Positions 15,701 through 23,919 of a stretch of 64,000 bases of DNA are shown here, in pieces. The DNA lies in assembly GCF_009857475.1 (NCBI RefSeq), contig NZ_WWCJ01000020.1, positions 33,758 through 97,757 of the forward strand, in the 5' to 3' direction. The position numbers and the translations under genes are program-made. The notes under the pieces were generated by a model. The model was given only the letters and a program-made list of their open reading frames with translations, was not told where the DNA came from and ran no database searches. This stretch comes from Pseudoduganella guangdongensis (GTDB lineage Bacteria; Pseudomonadota; Gammaproteobacteria; Burkholderiales; Burkholderiaceae_D). The number at the start of each line of letters is the position of its first letter. The stretch's first letter is position 1.

Positions 15701-18408
15701 GGCGCTTGAAAGGGCTGGTGGTGGACCTGGTGATCTGGTACGAGGACCGCTCCGGCTACCGGCAGGCCCTGCACGACCAGATCATGGGCCTGATCGCTTC
15801 CGGCCTGGATGCGCAGGCCATCGACCGCCCGGGCGGCATCTTTGTGCGGCCGACCGATGGCATTGCGCCGGAAGACCGGGTGCTGCTGCAGACGGTGGCG
15901 CGCGCCTTCCTGAGCGACGAGCGCGGCACGCTGGCCGAGCAGCTCAAGCGCGGCGTGGCGCCCACCTTGCGCATGCCGCCGCTGCTGACCGAACCGCGTC
16001 CGGAAGCGGCGCGCGATGCCGCCGCCGGCGTGCCGCTGCCGCCCGACCTGCTGCTGGCCAACGGCCTGGGCGGCTTCACCGCGGACGGCAAGGAGTACGT
16101 GATCGCCAGCGGGGCGGGGCAGCGCACGCCGTTGCCCTGGTCGAACGTGCTGGCCAACCCGCACTTCGGCAGCGTGGTGTCGGAAAGCGGCCAGGCTTAC
16201 ACCTGGCAAGAGAACGCGCATGAATTCCGCCTGACGCCGTGGCATAACGACCCGGTGTCGGACCTGAGCGGCGAAGCCTTCTACCTGCGCGACGAAGCCA
16301 CGGGCCGCTTCTGGTCGCCCAGCGCGCTGCCCGCGCCCGGCGCCGGCAGCTACCTGACGCGCCACGGCTTCGGCTACAGCACCTTCGAGTACGCCGAGGC
16401 GGGCATTGCCAGCAGCATGACCACCTTCGTGGCGCTGGACGCGCCGGTGCGCTACACCGTGATCCGCGTGCGCAACCAGTCGGACGCCGCGCGCAAGCTG
16501 TCGGTGACCGGCTATGTGGAATGGGTGCTGGGCGATATGCGCTCCAAGTCCGGCATGCACATCGTGACCGAGATCGACCCGGTGAGCGGCGCCCTGTTCG
16601 CGCGCAACGCCTACAACACCGAGTTCTCCGGGCGCGTGGCCTTCTTCAACGCCGACGCCTCGGTGCGCACCGTGACCTGCGACCGCGCGGAGTTCATCGG
16701 CCGCAACGGCAGCCTGGCGCGGCCGGCGGCCCTGCGCCGCATGCGCCTGTCGGGCAAGGCCGGCGCCGGACTCGATGCCTGCGCCGCGATCCAGGCACCG
16801 TTCGAACTGCTGCCGGGGCAGGAGCGCGAAATCGTGTTCGTGCTGGGCATCGGCGGCCGGCGCAACGCCGACGTGACCAATGTGGTGCAGCGCCACGGCG
16901 GGCGCGGCGCCGCCATGCAGGCCCTGGCCCAGGTGACTGCGCACTGGCAGAGCGTGCTGGGCGCGGTGCAGGTGCAGACGCCCGAGCCGGAGCTCGACGT
17001 GCTGGTGAACGGCTGGCTGATGTACCAGACCATCGCCTGCCGCATGTGGGCGCGCAGCGGCTACTACCAGAGCGGCGGCGCTTTCGGCTTCCGCGACCAG
17101 TTGCAGGACGCGATGGCCATGGTGCACACGCGCCCTGATATTTTGCGCGAGCACCTGTTGCTGTCCGCCGCGCACCAGTTCGTGGAAGGCGACGTGCAGC
17201 ACTGGTGGCACCCGCCGTCCGACCGCGGCGTGCGCACGCACTGCTCGGACGACTATCTGTGGCTGCCGCTCGCCGCCTGGCGCTATGTCTTCAGCACCGG
17301 CGACATGTCGGTGCTGGATGAGATGGTGCCCTACCTGGAAGGGCGTCCGGTGGCGCCGGAGGAGGACTCCTACTACGACATGCCGGCCCGCTCGGCACAC
17401 TCGGGCGACTTGTACGAACACTGCGTGCGCGCCATCCGCAACGGCCTGCGTTTCGGCGCGCATGGCCTGCCGCTGATCGGCTCCTGCGACTGGAACGACG
17501 GCATGGACAAGGTGGGCGAGCATGGCAAGGGCGAGAGCGTGTGGCTGGCCTGGTTCCTGATCGACGTCCTGCAGCGCTTCGCCGAAGTGGCCGAAGGGCG
17601 CAACGACAGCGCCTTCGCCGTCGAATGCCGCGAACAGGCCACGCGGCTGGCGGCCAATATCGAAGCCAACGCCTGGGACGGCCAGTGGTACCGCCGCGCC
17701 TATTTCGACGACGGCACCCCGCTGGGCTCGGCGCAGAACGAGGAATGCCAGATCGACTCGATTTCGCAAAGCTGGGGCGTGCTGACCGGCGCCGCCGACC
17801 CGGCGCGCGTGGCCGGCGCCATGGAGCAGGTGGAAGCGCGCCTGGTACGGCGCGACTTCGGCCTGATCCAGCTGCTCGACCCGCCGTTCGACAAGGCCGA
17901 CCTCAATCCCGGCTACATCCGCGGCTACGTGCCGGGCGTGCGCGAGAATGGCGGCCAGTACACCCACGCCGCCATCTGGACCGTGATGGCCTTCGCCCGC
18001 ATGGGCGATGTGGAGCGCGCCTGGGAGCTGATGCGCATGATCAACCCGGTGCGGCACGGCGCCGATGCCGACAGCGTGGCGCGCTACAAGGTCGAACCGT
18101 ATGTGGTGACGGCCGACGTGTACGCCGTCGAACCGCACGTCGGACGCGGCGGCTGGAGCTGGTACACCGGCTCCTCCGGCTGGATGTACCGCCTGCTGCT
18201 GGAGTCCCTGCTCGGCGTGACCAAGCGCGGCGACAAGCTGCTGCTGGCGCCACGCCTGCCTGCCGCCTGGCCCGGCTTCACCCTGCGCTACCGCCACGGC
18301 AGCAGCACCTACATCCTGCGCATCACGCGCGGCGAGCAGCGCGCCACGCCAACCGAGATCACCTTGCTGGATGACGGCGCCACCTACGAGCTCGACATCA
18401 AGGCGTAA
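9754..18408 (+). CDS. ndvB: Cyclic beta-1,2-glucan synthase (GT84-GH94)
   Basis: About 2884 aa, close to Brucella Cgs and Sinorhizobium NdvB. The start is uncertain: a TTG at 9754 has GCGAGG upstream, a TTG at 9700 is also open, and the first ATG (9882) would cut into the conserved N-terminus. Order: cytoplasmic N-terminal region; two membrane spans near residues 430-500; GT84 glycosyltransferase core with the DSDTQLPRD metal/sugar motif near residue 635 and the QxxRW motif (RQRWMRGDW) near 785; further spans at 820-1010; a glucoamylase-like middle domain from about 1055; and a C-terminal GH94 phosphorylase region with the catalytic CDWNDGMD motif near 2580. The enzyme builds, length-controls and cyclises beta-1,2-glucan from UDP-glucose for the periplasm, for osmotic adaptation and host interaction. 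No ndvA exporter is adjacent. Confidence 0.9.
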   Translation: MKEHHYLWPAATAGFKESESGSLQQGGEDDDSPLRAELFSAQQMEHHGRALAASHALSPRGGGDRLLARLSENAALISSTCEGLTEAVKEGRQVTPASEWLLDNFYLIEDHIRTARRHLPKGYSKELPRLAQGAPEGTPRVYQIALEIIAHGDGRVDPESLCRFVEAYQEQATLKLGELWAIPIMLRLALIENLRRVAARVAENRFQRDLANSWADQMIEIADKNPSGLILLVADMARSEPPITSAFVAELARRLQGQSPVLTLALNWITYRLAESGQTIEQQIQAEIHMQAAEQVSIANSIGSLRFLGTMDWQEFVETMSVVEQVLRQDPSRTYSDMDFSTRDQYRHCVERMARYSPASEQEVAQQALALAQARAGDHDARLHHVGYYLVGEGALLLERQVGVRLPPLRSLKRTLRTAPLLSYLGAIGALSVIATALMLERAWRDGVAPWALLVLAILGLMGSSQLALALVNWAATLFVEPRPLPRLDFRHGVPPDARTMVVVPTLLFSRENVDELCEQLEVRFLANRDPNLRFCLLTDFADAPEESLPTDAALTERAAANIARLNLKYTEPGAAAPFLLLHRARRWNPAERAWMGEERKRGKLSDLNRFMRGGAAHAFALVVGEIDDLASFKYVITLDSDTQLPRDAARQFIATMRHPLNLPRVDQRLRRVVAGYGILQPRVAVSLPSRDASRYEKLCGGEPGIDPYTRTVSDVYQDVFAEGSFIGKGIYDIDVFEQVLGERLPDNRILSHDLLEGCYLRAGLLSDAQLYEHYPARYRDDISRRQRWMRGDWQLLPWLLRKVPLRGGRREPNPLSALSRWKLFDNLRRSLVAPVLTVSLLMAFAALPHPWFWTGAVLAIIFLPPLASALVDLLRKPDDTLWSQHLPASLERSGLHFAHAVLTLVFLPYEAYVSLDAVVRTGWRLLVTRRRLLQWRASALSRAGTSLASNWRTMWISPLLALGAGAALALLRPRAFEAALIFLVAWGAAPLVAWWISLPIARLHKPLDEEQGLFLHKLARKTWLWFETFVGPEDNWLPPDNMQEHPSQVVAHRTSPTNMGMTLLANLTAFDFGYLTASQLAARTASTLDSMAQLERHQGHFYNWYDTQSMQPLHPIYISTVDSGNLAGHLLTLQAGLVAVGEQPIVHPQLARGLATTCALLREAAVSAGGAAADALAALEQAIAPPPPPPQPQPASLRQQRAWLLRACEGCEQFLRQCTAPLDPQLAAWGAALHGQCRAALDELDELAPWITSAPQDLYDSVLDRVPTLRELAAWPVAGAAQSDLAPDERERQQHIAALVAQGAARARERLDMLNRLSHQANGFAQVDYGFLYNPTTKLLAIGYNLSERRLDASCYDLLASEVRLASFVAIAQGQLPQEHWFAMGRQLCMVHGQPVLLSWSGSMFEYLMPLLVMPTYSSTLLDQTYRSVVAAQIEYARQRNVPWGISESGYNTTDAALNYQYRAFGVPGIGLKRGLAEDLVIAPYATMLGLMVDPDASCQNLQKMAALGFMGRYGFYEAIDYTAARLPRGQQFAIIKSFMVHHQGMGLLALSYVLNDRPMQRRFEADPLLQSTLLVLQERSPRIGAFHSASAEQASVRSAVPEQAAPMRLLHQHTPPVPETQLLSNGRYHVMVSSAGGGYSRWNNLSVTRWREDSTRDNWGQFCYVQDVEDGAFWSTTYQPTLAEPARLEVIFSEGRAEFRRSDHEIELYTEMVVSPEDDIEMRRTRISNHSDRRRIIEITSFAEVVMAPAPADAAHPAFSKLFVQTEVVPDESAILCTRRPRGKGEQTPYLLHVTTVHDAQVQQVSYETDRARFIGRGNTAQNPLALQKAGPLSGSQGSVLDPVVAIRYRIALEPGQVSVIDVATGMTDTREAAQYLIDKYQDRHMADRVFELAWTHSQVVLRQLNASEAEAQLYARLANHVIYPNAALRAEPGILARNQRGQSGLWAYAISGDLPIVLMEIRDAANIELARQLVQAHAYWRLKGLVVDLVIWYEDRSGYRQALHDQIMGLIASGLDAQAIDRPGGIFVRPTDGIAPEDRVLLQTVARAFLSDERGTLAEQLKRGVAPTLRMPPLLTEPRPEAARDAAAGVPLPPDLLLANGLGGFTADGKEYVIASGAGQRTPLPWSNVLANPHFGSVVSESGQAYTWQENAHEFRLTPWHNDPVSDLSGEAFYLRDEATGRFWSPSALPAPGAGSYLTRHGFGYSTFEYAEAGIASSMTTFVALDAPVRYTVIRVRNQSDAARKLSVTGYVEWVLGDMRSKSGMHIVTEIDPVSGALFARNAYNTEFSGRVAFFNADASVRTVTCDRAEFIGRNGSLARPAALRRMRLSGKAGAGLDACAAIQAPFELLPGQEREIVFVLGIGGRRNADVTNVVQRHGGRGAAMQALAQVTAHWQSVLGAVQVQTPEPELDVLVNGWLMYQTIACRMWARSGYYQSGGAFGFRDQLQDAMAMVHTRPDILREHLLLSAAHQFVEGDVQHWWHPPSDRGVRTHCSDDYLWLPLAAWRYVFSTGDMSVLDEMVPYLEGRPVAPEEDSYYDMPARSAHSGDLYEHCVRAIRNGLRFGAHGLPLIGSCDWNDGMDKVGEHGKGESVWLAWFLIDVLQRFAEVAEGRNDSAFAVECREQATRLAANIEANAWDGQWYRRAYFDDGTPLGSAQNEECQIDSISQSWGVLTGAADPARVAGAMEQVEARLVRRDFGLIQLLDPPFDKADLNPGYIRGYVPGVRENGGQYTHAAIWTVMAFARMGDVERAWELMRMINPVRHGADADSVARYKVEPYVVTADVYAVEPHVGRGGWSWYTGSSGWMYRLLLESLLGVTKRGDKLLLAPRLPAAWPGFTLRYRHGSSTYILRITRGEQRATPTEITLLDDGATYELDIKA

Positions 18409-18410
18409 AG

Positions 18411-18484
18411 TCGGGGTCAGGTCTGGCAATCGGACAAATGGTGCCTTGAGGCACCATTTGTCCGATTGTCAGACCTGACCCCGA
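18411..18484. repeat. 35-bp inverted repeat (class 1 palindrome)
   Basis: Arms 18411-18445 and 18450-18484 pair with one G-U wobble around loop TTGA. The outer part is almost identical to the 7190 element, while the inner stem (ATGGTGCC) is different. It begins 3 bp after the glucan synthase stop and precedes a co-directional gene. It could serve as a terminator hairpin, though the following run (CGAATTTGG) is poor in T. Confidence 0.9.
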
Positions 18485-18530
18485 ATTTGGTGTGCTATCC
18501 TCTGCGCGCTTGTAACAACAGAGAGATGCC

Positions 18531-20372
18531 ATGTTCCGACTGTCTTTGCCTGCGGCAGCGCTGGCTGCAGCGTTCGCGCTGCCCGCCTGGGCGCAGGATC
18601 CACTAAGTTATGCACGCTACGACCAGGTGCGCACTACCGACCTGCACCTGGACCTGAAAGCCGATTTCGCGCGCAAGACGCTGGGTGGCTTTGCCGAGCT
18701 GTCCCTGAACTGGCTCGACAAGTCGGCGCGCACCCTGGTGCTCGATACGCGCGAGCTGAAGATCGCGCGGGTGCAGGTGCAGCGCGCCGATGGCAGCTGG
18801 GCGCCGGCGTCCTTCATGCTCGACAAGACCGATGCGAAAAAAGGCCGCGCGCTGCGCATCGCCCTGCAAGAGCAGCCGGGCAAAGTCCGTATCCATTACC
18901 GCACCGCGCCAAGCGCCAGCGCGCTGCAGTGGATGAACCCTGCGCAAACGCTGTCGGGCAAGCGTCCCTTCATGTTCAGCCAGTCGCAGGCGATCGAGGC
19001 GCGCTCCTGGGCGCCGGTGCAGGATACGCCGGCCGTGCGCTTCACCTACAGCGCGCGCATCGATGCGCCGGCCGGCCTGCGCGTGGTGATGAGCGCGGAA
19101 GGCGACCAGCACGCGACGGGCAAGGGCGGCTGGAAGTTCAAGATGCCGCAGCCGATCCCGGCCTACCTGCTGGCCATCGCCATCGGCGAGATCGAGCTGC
19201 GCAACCTGGGCCCGCGCACCGCCGTGTACGCGGAGCCGGGCCGCATCGATGCCGCCGCCTGGGAGCTGGCCGATACCGAGAAAATGGTGAACGCGGCCGA
19301 AGCGCTGTACGGCCCCTACCGCTGGGGGCGTTACGACATGCTGGTGCTGCCGCCGTCGTTCCCGATCGGCGGCATGGAAAACCCGCGCATGACCTTCCTG
19401 ACCCCGACCATGATCGCGGGCGACCGCAGCCTGAACGACCTGATCGCGCACGAGCTGGCGCACAGCTGGTCCGGCAATCTGGTCACCAACGCCTCGTGGA
19501 AGCACTGGTGGCTGAACGAGGGCTTCACCACCTACGTCACCACGCGCATCCTGGAAAGCCTGTACGGCAAGGAAGTGGCGGAGCTGAACCTGCAAGTCGA
19601 GCAGGCCGAGGCCCTGGCCTCGCTGAAGGATATCCCGGCCGCCAAGCAAGCCTTGCTGACCAAGGATGCCGACGACAATCCCGATACCTATACCGACGAA
19701 GGCCTGGCCTACCCGAAAGGCGCCTGGCTGCTGCACACGCTGGAGCAGCGCGCCGGGCGCGAGGTGTTCGATCCGTTCCTGCGCGGCTGGTTCGACCAGC
19801 ACGCGTTCAAGTCGGCGACGACGGAGCAATTCGTCGATTACCTGCGCAAGAACCTGCTGGCGAAGAATCCCGCCATCATGGGCGACGCCGAGCTGGAAGA
19901 GTGGCTGCACGGCAGCGGCATCCCGGCCAGCGCGCAGCGCGTCGATTCGCCGCGCCTGAGCGCGCTGGACGCCAAGCGTGACGCCTGGCTGAAGGGCGAG
20001 CTGGCCACCAGCGCGCTGGAGCCGCAAGCCTGGATCGCGCTGGAATGGATGCACTTCCTGAACGGCATCGACGGCAAGGCCAACGCGGCGCAAATGAAGG
20101 AGCTGGATGAGGCCTTCAAACTGCGCGCGACCGGGAACAACGAGATCGGCTTCCGCTTCTACCTGGCGTCGGTGCATGCCGGCTACGGCGTGCGCGAGCC
20201 GCTGAACGCCTTCCTCATGAGCGTGGGCCGCCAGAAGTTCGTGGTGCCTTTGTACAAAGCCCTGCTGGCCAACCCGAACGAGGCCGCGTGGGCCAAGGCG
20301 GTCTTCGCCAAGGCCCGCCCGCGCTACCACCCTGAGACCCAGGGCTCCGTCGATAAACTGATGAAGAAATGA
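18531..20372 (+). CDS. M1 family metallo-aminopeptidase, exported
   Basis: 613 aa with a signal peptide (residues 1-21, ending AWAQ). The zinc site is complete: HELAH at residues 307-311 and the third ligand E330 in NEGFTTY, giving HExxH-x18-E. The exopeptidase motif GGMEN lies just upstream. The length and C-terminal helical domain resemble leukotriene A4 hydrolase-type M1 enzymes (cold-active bacterial aminopeptidases) rather than PepN. It should remove N-terminal residues from peptides in the periplasm. The ATG of the next gene overlaps its stop, so the two are translationally coupled. Confidence 0.93.
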   Translation: MFRLSLPAAALAAAFALPAWAQDPLSYARYDQVRTTDLHLDLKADFARKTLGGFAELSLNWLDKSARTLVLDTRELKIARVQVQRADGSWAPASFMLDKTDAKKGRALRIALQEQPGKVRIHYRTAPSASALQWMNPAQTLSGKRPFMFSQSQAIEARSWAPVQDTPAVRFTYSARIDAPAGLRVVMSAEGDQHATGKGGWKFKMPQPIPAYLLAIAIGEIELRNLGPRTAVYAEPGRIDAAAWELADTEKMVNAAEALYGPYRWGRYDMLVLPPSFPIGGMENPRMTFLTPTMIAGDRSLNDLIAHELAHSWSGNLVTNASWKHWWLNEGFTTYVTTRILESLYGKEVAELNLQVEQAEALASLKDIPAAKQALLTKDADDNPDTYTDEGLAYPKGAWLLHTLEQRAGREVFDPFLRGWFDQHAFKSATTEQFVDYLRKNLLAKNPAIMGDAELEEWLHGSGIPASAQRVDSPRLSALDAKRDAWLKGELATSALEPQAWIALEWMHFLNGIDGKANAAQMKELDEAFKLRATGNNEIGFRFYLASVHAGYGVREPLNAFLMSVGRQKFVVPLYKALLANPNEAAWAKAVFAKARPRYHPETQGSVDKLMKK

Positions 20373-21982
20373 CTATGCTGAAGAAACCACTCGCCACCTT
20401 GCTGGTGCTGGCCTTTGCCGCCAGCGCCGCCATCGCCGCTCCAGCCCATGCGGCGCCGGCGGGCACGCTCGCCGCCAGCGCGGAAACCGCGCCCGCGTTC
20501 GACCTGGCGCGCGACGTCAACCTGGCGTTGAAGACTTTCGATGTGCCGGGCATCGCCATTGCCATCGTCAAGGACGGCAACGTGGTGGCGACCCAGGGCT
20601 TCGGCGTGCGCAAGCTGGGCGAGCCGGCGCCGGTCACCGCCAAGACCCTGTTCGAGATCGCGTCCAACTCCAAAGCCTTCACCGCCGCCGCCCTGGCGCA
20701 ACTGGTGGACGAGGGCAAGCTGGGATGGGACGACCCGGTCACCAGGCACCTGCCCAACTTCCAGATGGCCGACCCGTACGTGACCCACGCGATGACCGTG
20801 CGCGACCTGCTGGTGCACCGCAGCGGCCTGGGGCTGGGCGCCGGCGATTTGCTGTGGTGGCCGACCACCACCTTCAGCACCGACGAGATCATCGACCGCC
20901 TGCGCCATGTGAAGCTGGCCACCAGCTTCCGCAACAACTACGCCTACGACAACCTGCTCTACATTGTGGCGGGCAAGATCATCGCGCAGAAGTCCGGCAA
21001 GAGCTGGGAAGAGGCGACCCGCGAACGCCTGCTGGCGCCTGTCGGCATGCACGGCTCCACCACCGACGTGGCGGACATGCTGAAGAGCGCCGACTACTCC
21101 GCGCCGCACAGCAAGATCAACGGCAAGGCCGCCGCGGTGAAGCCGATGCCGGTGCAGAACGCGGTGGGCGCGGTGGGCATCCAGACCAACGCCGAGGATG
21201 TGGCCAAGTGGATGCAGGTGCTGCTGGACGAAGGCAAGCTGGCGGACGGCAAGCAGCTGTTCAGCGTGAAGCAGGCGCGCGAGATGTGGACGCAGCAGAC
21301 GCCCATGAAAATCAGCGAGCCCAAGCCGCCGCTGGCCGCCACCAAGCCGAATTTCGCGGCCTACGGCCTGGGCTTCCAGCTGCGCGATTATCGCGGCCGC
21401 AAGCTGGCCATGCACGGCGGCGCGCTGCAGGGCTTCTACTCGCGCATCGTGCTGGTGCCGGAAGAGAAGCTGGGCGTGGCGATCTTCACCAACGCGGAGA
21501 ACGGCCCGGCGATGACGGCGCTGCAGTGGCGCATCCTGGACCATTACATGGGCGCGGCACCGACCGACTGGATCAAGCGTTACGCCGAGATGGAAGCGGA
21601 AATGCACAAGGCGGAACTGGCGCGCCAGGGCAAGCTGACTTCGGCGCGCGCGGCGGCCTCCAAGCCTTCGCTGCCGCTGGCGTCCTACAACGGCGACTAC
21701 AACGACGCCTGGTACGGCACGGTGAACATCAAGCAGGAAGGCGGCAAGCAGGTGATGACCTTCAGCCGCACGCCGGACCTGACGGGCACCATGGAGCACT
21801 TCCAGCACGACACCTTCATCGTGCGCTGGAAGGAGCGCAACTTCAACGCCGATGCCTACGTGACCTTCTCGCTCAACCCGGACGGCAGCATCGAGCGCAT
21901 GAAGATGGCGCCGGTGTCGACCGAGACCGACTTCAGCTACGACTTCGCCGACTTGTCGTTCACGCCAGCCAAGAAGCCTTGA
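20369..21982 (+). CDS. Serine hydrolase of the class C beta-lactamase fold, exported
   Basis: 537 aa with a signal peptide (cleavage after about residue 28, AHA-AP). The SxxK motif is SNSK (S99, K102), the YxN motif is Y193-D-N, and the KTG equivalent is H349-G-G, all in the usual order. The last 110 residues form the DUF3471-type beta domain often attached to such hydrolases (LASYNGDYNDAWYG). These proteins are esterases, D-aminopeptidases or peptidoglycan-related peptidases; the substrate is not predictable. The coupled upstream aminopeptidase suggests joint periplasmic peptide breakdown. A second ATG 6 bp downstream is equally possible as start. Confidence 0.92.
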   Translation: MTMLKKPLATLLVLAFAASAAIAAPAHAAPAGTLAASAETAPAFDLARDVNLALKTFDVPGIAIAIVKDGNVVATQGFGVRKLGEPAPVTAKTLFEIASNSKAFTAAALAQLVDEGKLGWDDPVTRHLPNFQMADPYVTHAMTVRDLLVHRSGLGLGAGDLLWWPTTTFSTDEIIDRLRHVKLATSFRNNYAYDNLLYIVAGKIIAQKSGKSWEEATRERLLAPVGMHGSTTDVADMLKSADYSAPHSKINGKAAAVKPMPVQNAVGAVGIQTNAEDVAKWMQVLLDEGKLADGKQLFSVKQAREMWTQQTPMKISEPKPPLAATKPNFAAYGLGFQLRDYRGRKLAMHGGALQGFYSRIVLVPEEKLGVAIFTNAENGPAMTALQWRILDHYMGAAPTDWIKRYAEMEAEMHKAELARQGKLTSARAAASKPSLPLASYNGDYNDAWYGTVNIKQEGGKQVMTFSRTPDLTGTMEHFQHDTFIVRWKERNFNADAYVTFSLNPDGSIERMKMAPVSTETDFSYDFADLSFTPAKKP

Positions 21983-21994
21983 CTTTTTTACCAG

Positions 21995-22025
21995 CAGGCG
22001 CTGCGCACGGCGCCTGACAATTTTT
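21995..22025 (+). terminator. Rho-independent terminator after the serine hydrolase gene
   Basis: CAGGCGC pairs with GCGCCTG around an 8-nt loop, followed by ACAATTTTT. It lies 13 bp after the stop codon. Confidence 0.65.
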
Positions 22026-22105
22026 ATACAAAGGGGTGAGGTTCGGAGAGGCTCTTTTGTGGGCGATGCAGCATAATGGCGCCAGTCCTGTTTCTGGGAG
22101 TCCCA

Positions 22106-22204
22106 ATGAGTAGCCTCATCCTGTCGATTGCCGTCGTGTGCGGCGGCCTGTTTGTCACTGTGTATGGCTTTGTTACCTTGATGAGCCATTTGCAGTCGCG
22201 CTAG
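22106..22204 (+). CDS. Small single-span membrane peptide, 32 aa
   Basis: The ATG at 22106 has GGGAG (22096-22100) at ideal spacing, and the frame runs 32 codons to a TAG. The product is MSSLIL, then a hydrophobic stretch of about 20 residues (residues 4-25), then a short polar tail ending HLQSR: a plausible single transmembrane helix. It follows a terminator and overlaps the 3' end of the convergent broken gene by 32 bp. A possible -10 (CATAAT, 22072-22077) lies upstream. I do not recognise the family; expression is unproven. Confidence 0.5.
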   Translation: MSSLILSIAVVCGGLFVTVYGFVTLMSHLQSR

Positions 22205-23018
22205 GAAGTTCCAGCTCGAACACCTTGCGCTTGCGCGCCGCGATTTCCGTCAGGGCGCGCCGGAAAGCAGGGTAGCCGTTCAATAGCTTGTCGTAGCTGC
22301 CGTCCGCCATCGCCAGCTTCAATCCCCGCTCCACCCGCTCCGCCATCGGCCGGTTTTCCCGGCTCATAAAGAAATAAAACGGCACCTTATAGTGCAGGAA
22401 AATGGTCGGCTCGACCATCAGTCCCTGCTGGCCGTACTGCTGCTCCTCCGCCCACGCCTCATGCACGCCGCGCGGCATGTAGTCGAAGCGCTTCGCCTTC
22501 AGCATGGGAAAGAGCGAGTTGTAGTTGATGGCGGTTTCCACTTTCAGGCCATTGTGGCGCAGCACCGCCACCGAAGGCCAGTTGACGCCGGCGCCGGCGC
22601 TCAGTTGGCGCAGATCGTCCAGCGATTGCACGGAGCGGAAGCGCGCCGCGTCTTCTTTGCGGATCAGGAATACCCGGTAGTCGTTCAGGTCGCGCACCAG
22701 CGAAATGCGGATCGGCAGCAGCTCGCGTTCGCGCTAGGCGTCGGTGCCGTCCCACATGATGTTGATGACGCCATTGCGCTTGATTTCCAGCGCGCGGCGC
22801 GGGGTGGTCAGCCCGTGCGGGTAGAACTCGATGCTGAAAGGCCCTTCGGTCTTCTCCAGCGCGAGGCGCAGCAATTGCGGAAAATAGTTGGCCTGCGCTT
22901 CCGCGCCCGGCGCGACAGAGGGCAGGACGAAGCGCATTGGCGGCGCGGCCGCCGTGGCCAGGGTGGATGCCGCCGCCAGCAGCAGGCCGGCGGCAGCGCG
23001 TTGCAACGTCCGTAGCAC
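22173..23018 (-). pseudogene. Periplasmic solute-binding protein gene split by an in-frame amber codon
   Basis: The frame from the ATG at 23018 encodes a signal peptide (residues 1-23) and the first lobe, then meets TAG at 22734-22736 after WDGTDA. The same frame continues without any shift as RERELLPIRISL and runs to a stop at 22173, giving a 281-codon whole typical of small extracellular solute-binding (SBP_bac_3-like) proteins. The second lobe has the expected DYRVFLIRKEDA and GLKLAMADGSYDKL segments. No other lesion is seen, so this may be a recent mutation (CAG, GAG or TGG to TAG), a sequencing error or suppressible amber. Its start directly abuts the stop of the methyltransferase gene, implying one transcript. 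Confidence 0.8.
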
Positions 23019-23834
23019 TTACTGCGGCTTGACGAACTTCAGGGTCATGCGGTCGCTCTCGCCGATGGCGGCGTACTTGGCGCGGTCCTTGTCCTTGTTG
23101 GTGAAGGTCGGCGGCAGCGCCCACACGCCGTTCTCGTGGTTGGCGGTGTCCTTGGCGTTGGCATTGATTTCGGACTTGGCCACCAGCTTGAAGCCGGCCT
23201 GCTCGGCCATCTTGATCACATAGGCCTCGTGCATATAGCCGCTGCTGGCTTTCGCATCCTGGGTCATGGCGGCCGGCAGGCGGTGCTCTTCCACGCCGAA
23301 CACGCCGCCCGGTTTCAGGCTGTCGTAAATGCTGGCCATCAGCTTCTTCATGTTCTCGTCGCCGGTGCCGATCCAGTTGTGGATGTTGCGGAAGGTCAGC
23401 ACCATATCGGCGCTGCCCTTCGGCGCGTAGTTGTACACGCCGTTGCCCGGTTCAAAGGCGCCCAGCACCACTTTGTCGCGGCCCGGCTGCTTGCCCAGGA
23501 ATTCCTGGAAGCGGGCCGCGCCCTTGCGCACGTTCTCGCTGGCCGAATCCGGGGTGGCGCCGGCGGTGATCAGCTTACCCTGGTCGCGCAGGTAGGGCGC
23601 CAGGATTTCGGTGTACCAGCCGCCGCCGGGCGACAGCTCGACCACGGTCATGTTCGGCTTGATGCCGAAGAAGGTCAGGGTCTCGTAGGGATGGCGGTAT
23701 TGGTCGCGCTTGACGTTATCCGCATTGCGGGTCGGGCTGGCGACAGCCGCTTTCAGGGCAGGATCGGCCAGGGCCGCACCGGAAAAACTGGTGAAGCCAA
23801 CGGCCAGCAGGCCGGCCAGGACGTACTGTTTCAT
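23019..23834 (-). CDS. Exported SAM-dependent methyltransferase-like protein
   Basis: 271 aa from the ATG at 23834, which has AAGGAG upstream and begins a good signal peptide (residues 1-22, ending AALA). The body has a class I methyltransferase core: VVELSPGGGWYTEIL for motif I, followed by VLGAFEPG and DMVLTFRNIHNW. Exported proteins of this type are common in proteobacteria, but SAM is not expected in the periplasm, so the activity is doubtful; annotation as methyltransferase describes fold only. The broken solute-binding gene follows with no gap. The upstream region has a 12-bp hairpin (23920) and a class 2 palindrome (23961). Confidence 0.85.
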   Translation of the reverse strand: MKQYVLAGLLAVGFTSFSGAALADPALKAAVASPTRNADNVKRDQYRHPYETLTFFGIKPNMTVVELSPGGGWYTEILAPYLRDQGKLITAGATPDSASENVRKGAARFQEFLGKQPGRDKVVLGAFEPGNGVYNYAPKGSADMVLTFRNIHNWIGTGDENMKKLMASIYDSLKPGGVFGVEEHRLPAAMTQDAKASSGYMHEAYVIKMAEQAGFKLVAKSEINANAKDTANHENGVWALPPTFTNKDKDRAKYAAIGESDRMTLKFVKPQ

Positions 23835-23919
23835 GCAGGAGTCTCCTTTTTCGTTGGACAGACGACGCGGCGGGTCCGGTCGTCCGGCCTTGATGATCGG
23901 GCAAGCCGTCCGCCCGGTC

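Noticed and set aside
11362..18429. A 7-kb open frame antisense to the glucan synthase gene
   Set aside because: Produced by high third-position GC of the real gene; its translation is His/Gln/Arg/Val-rich with no domain pattern.
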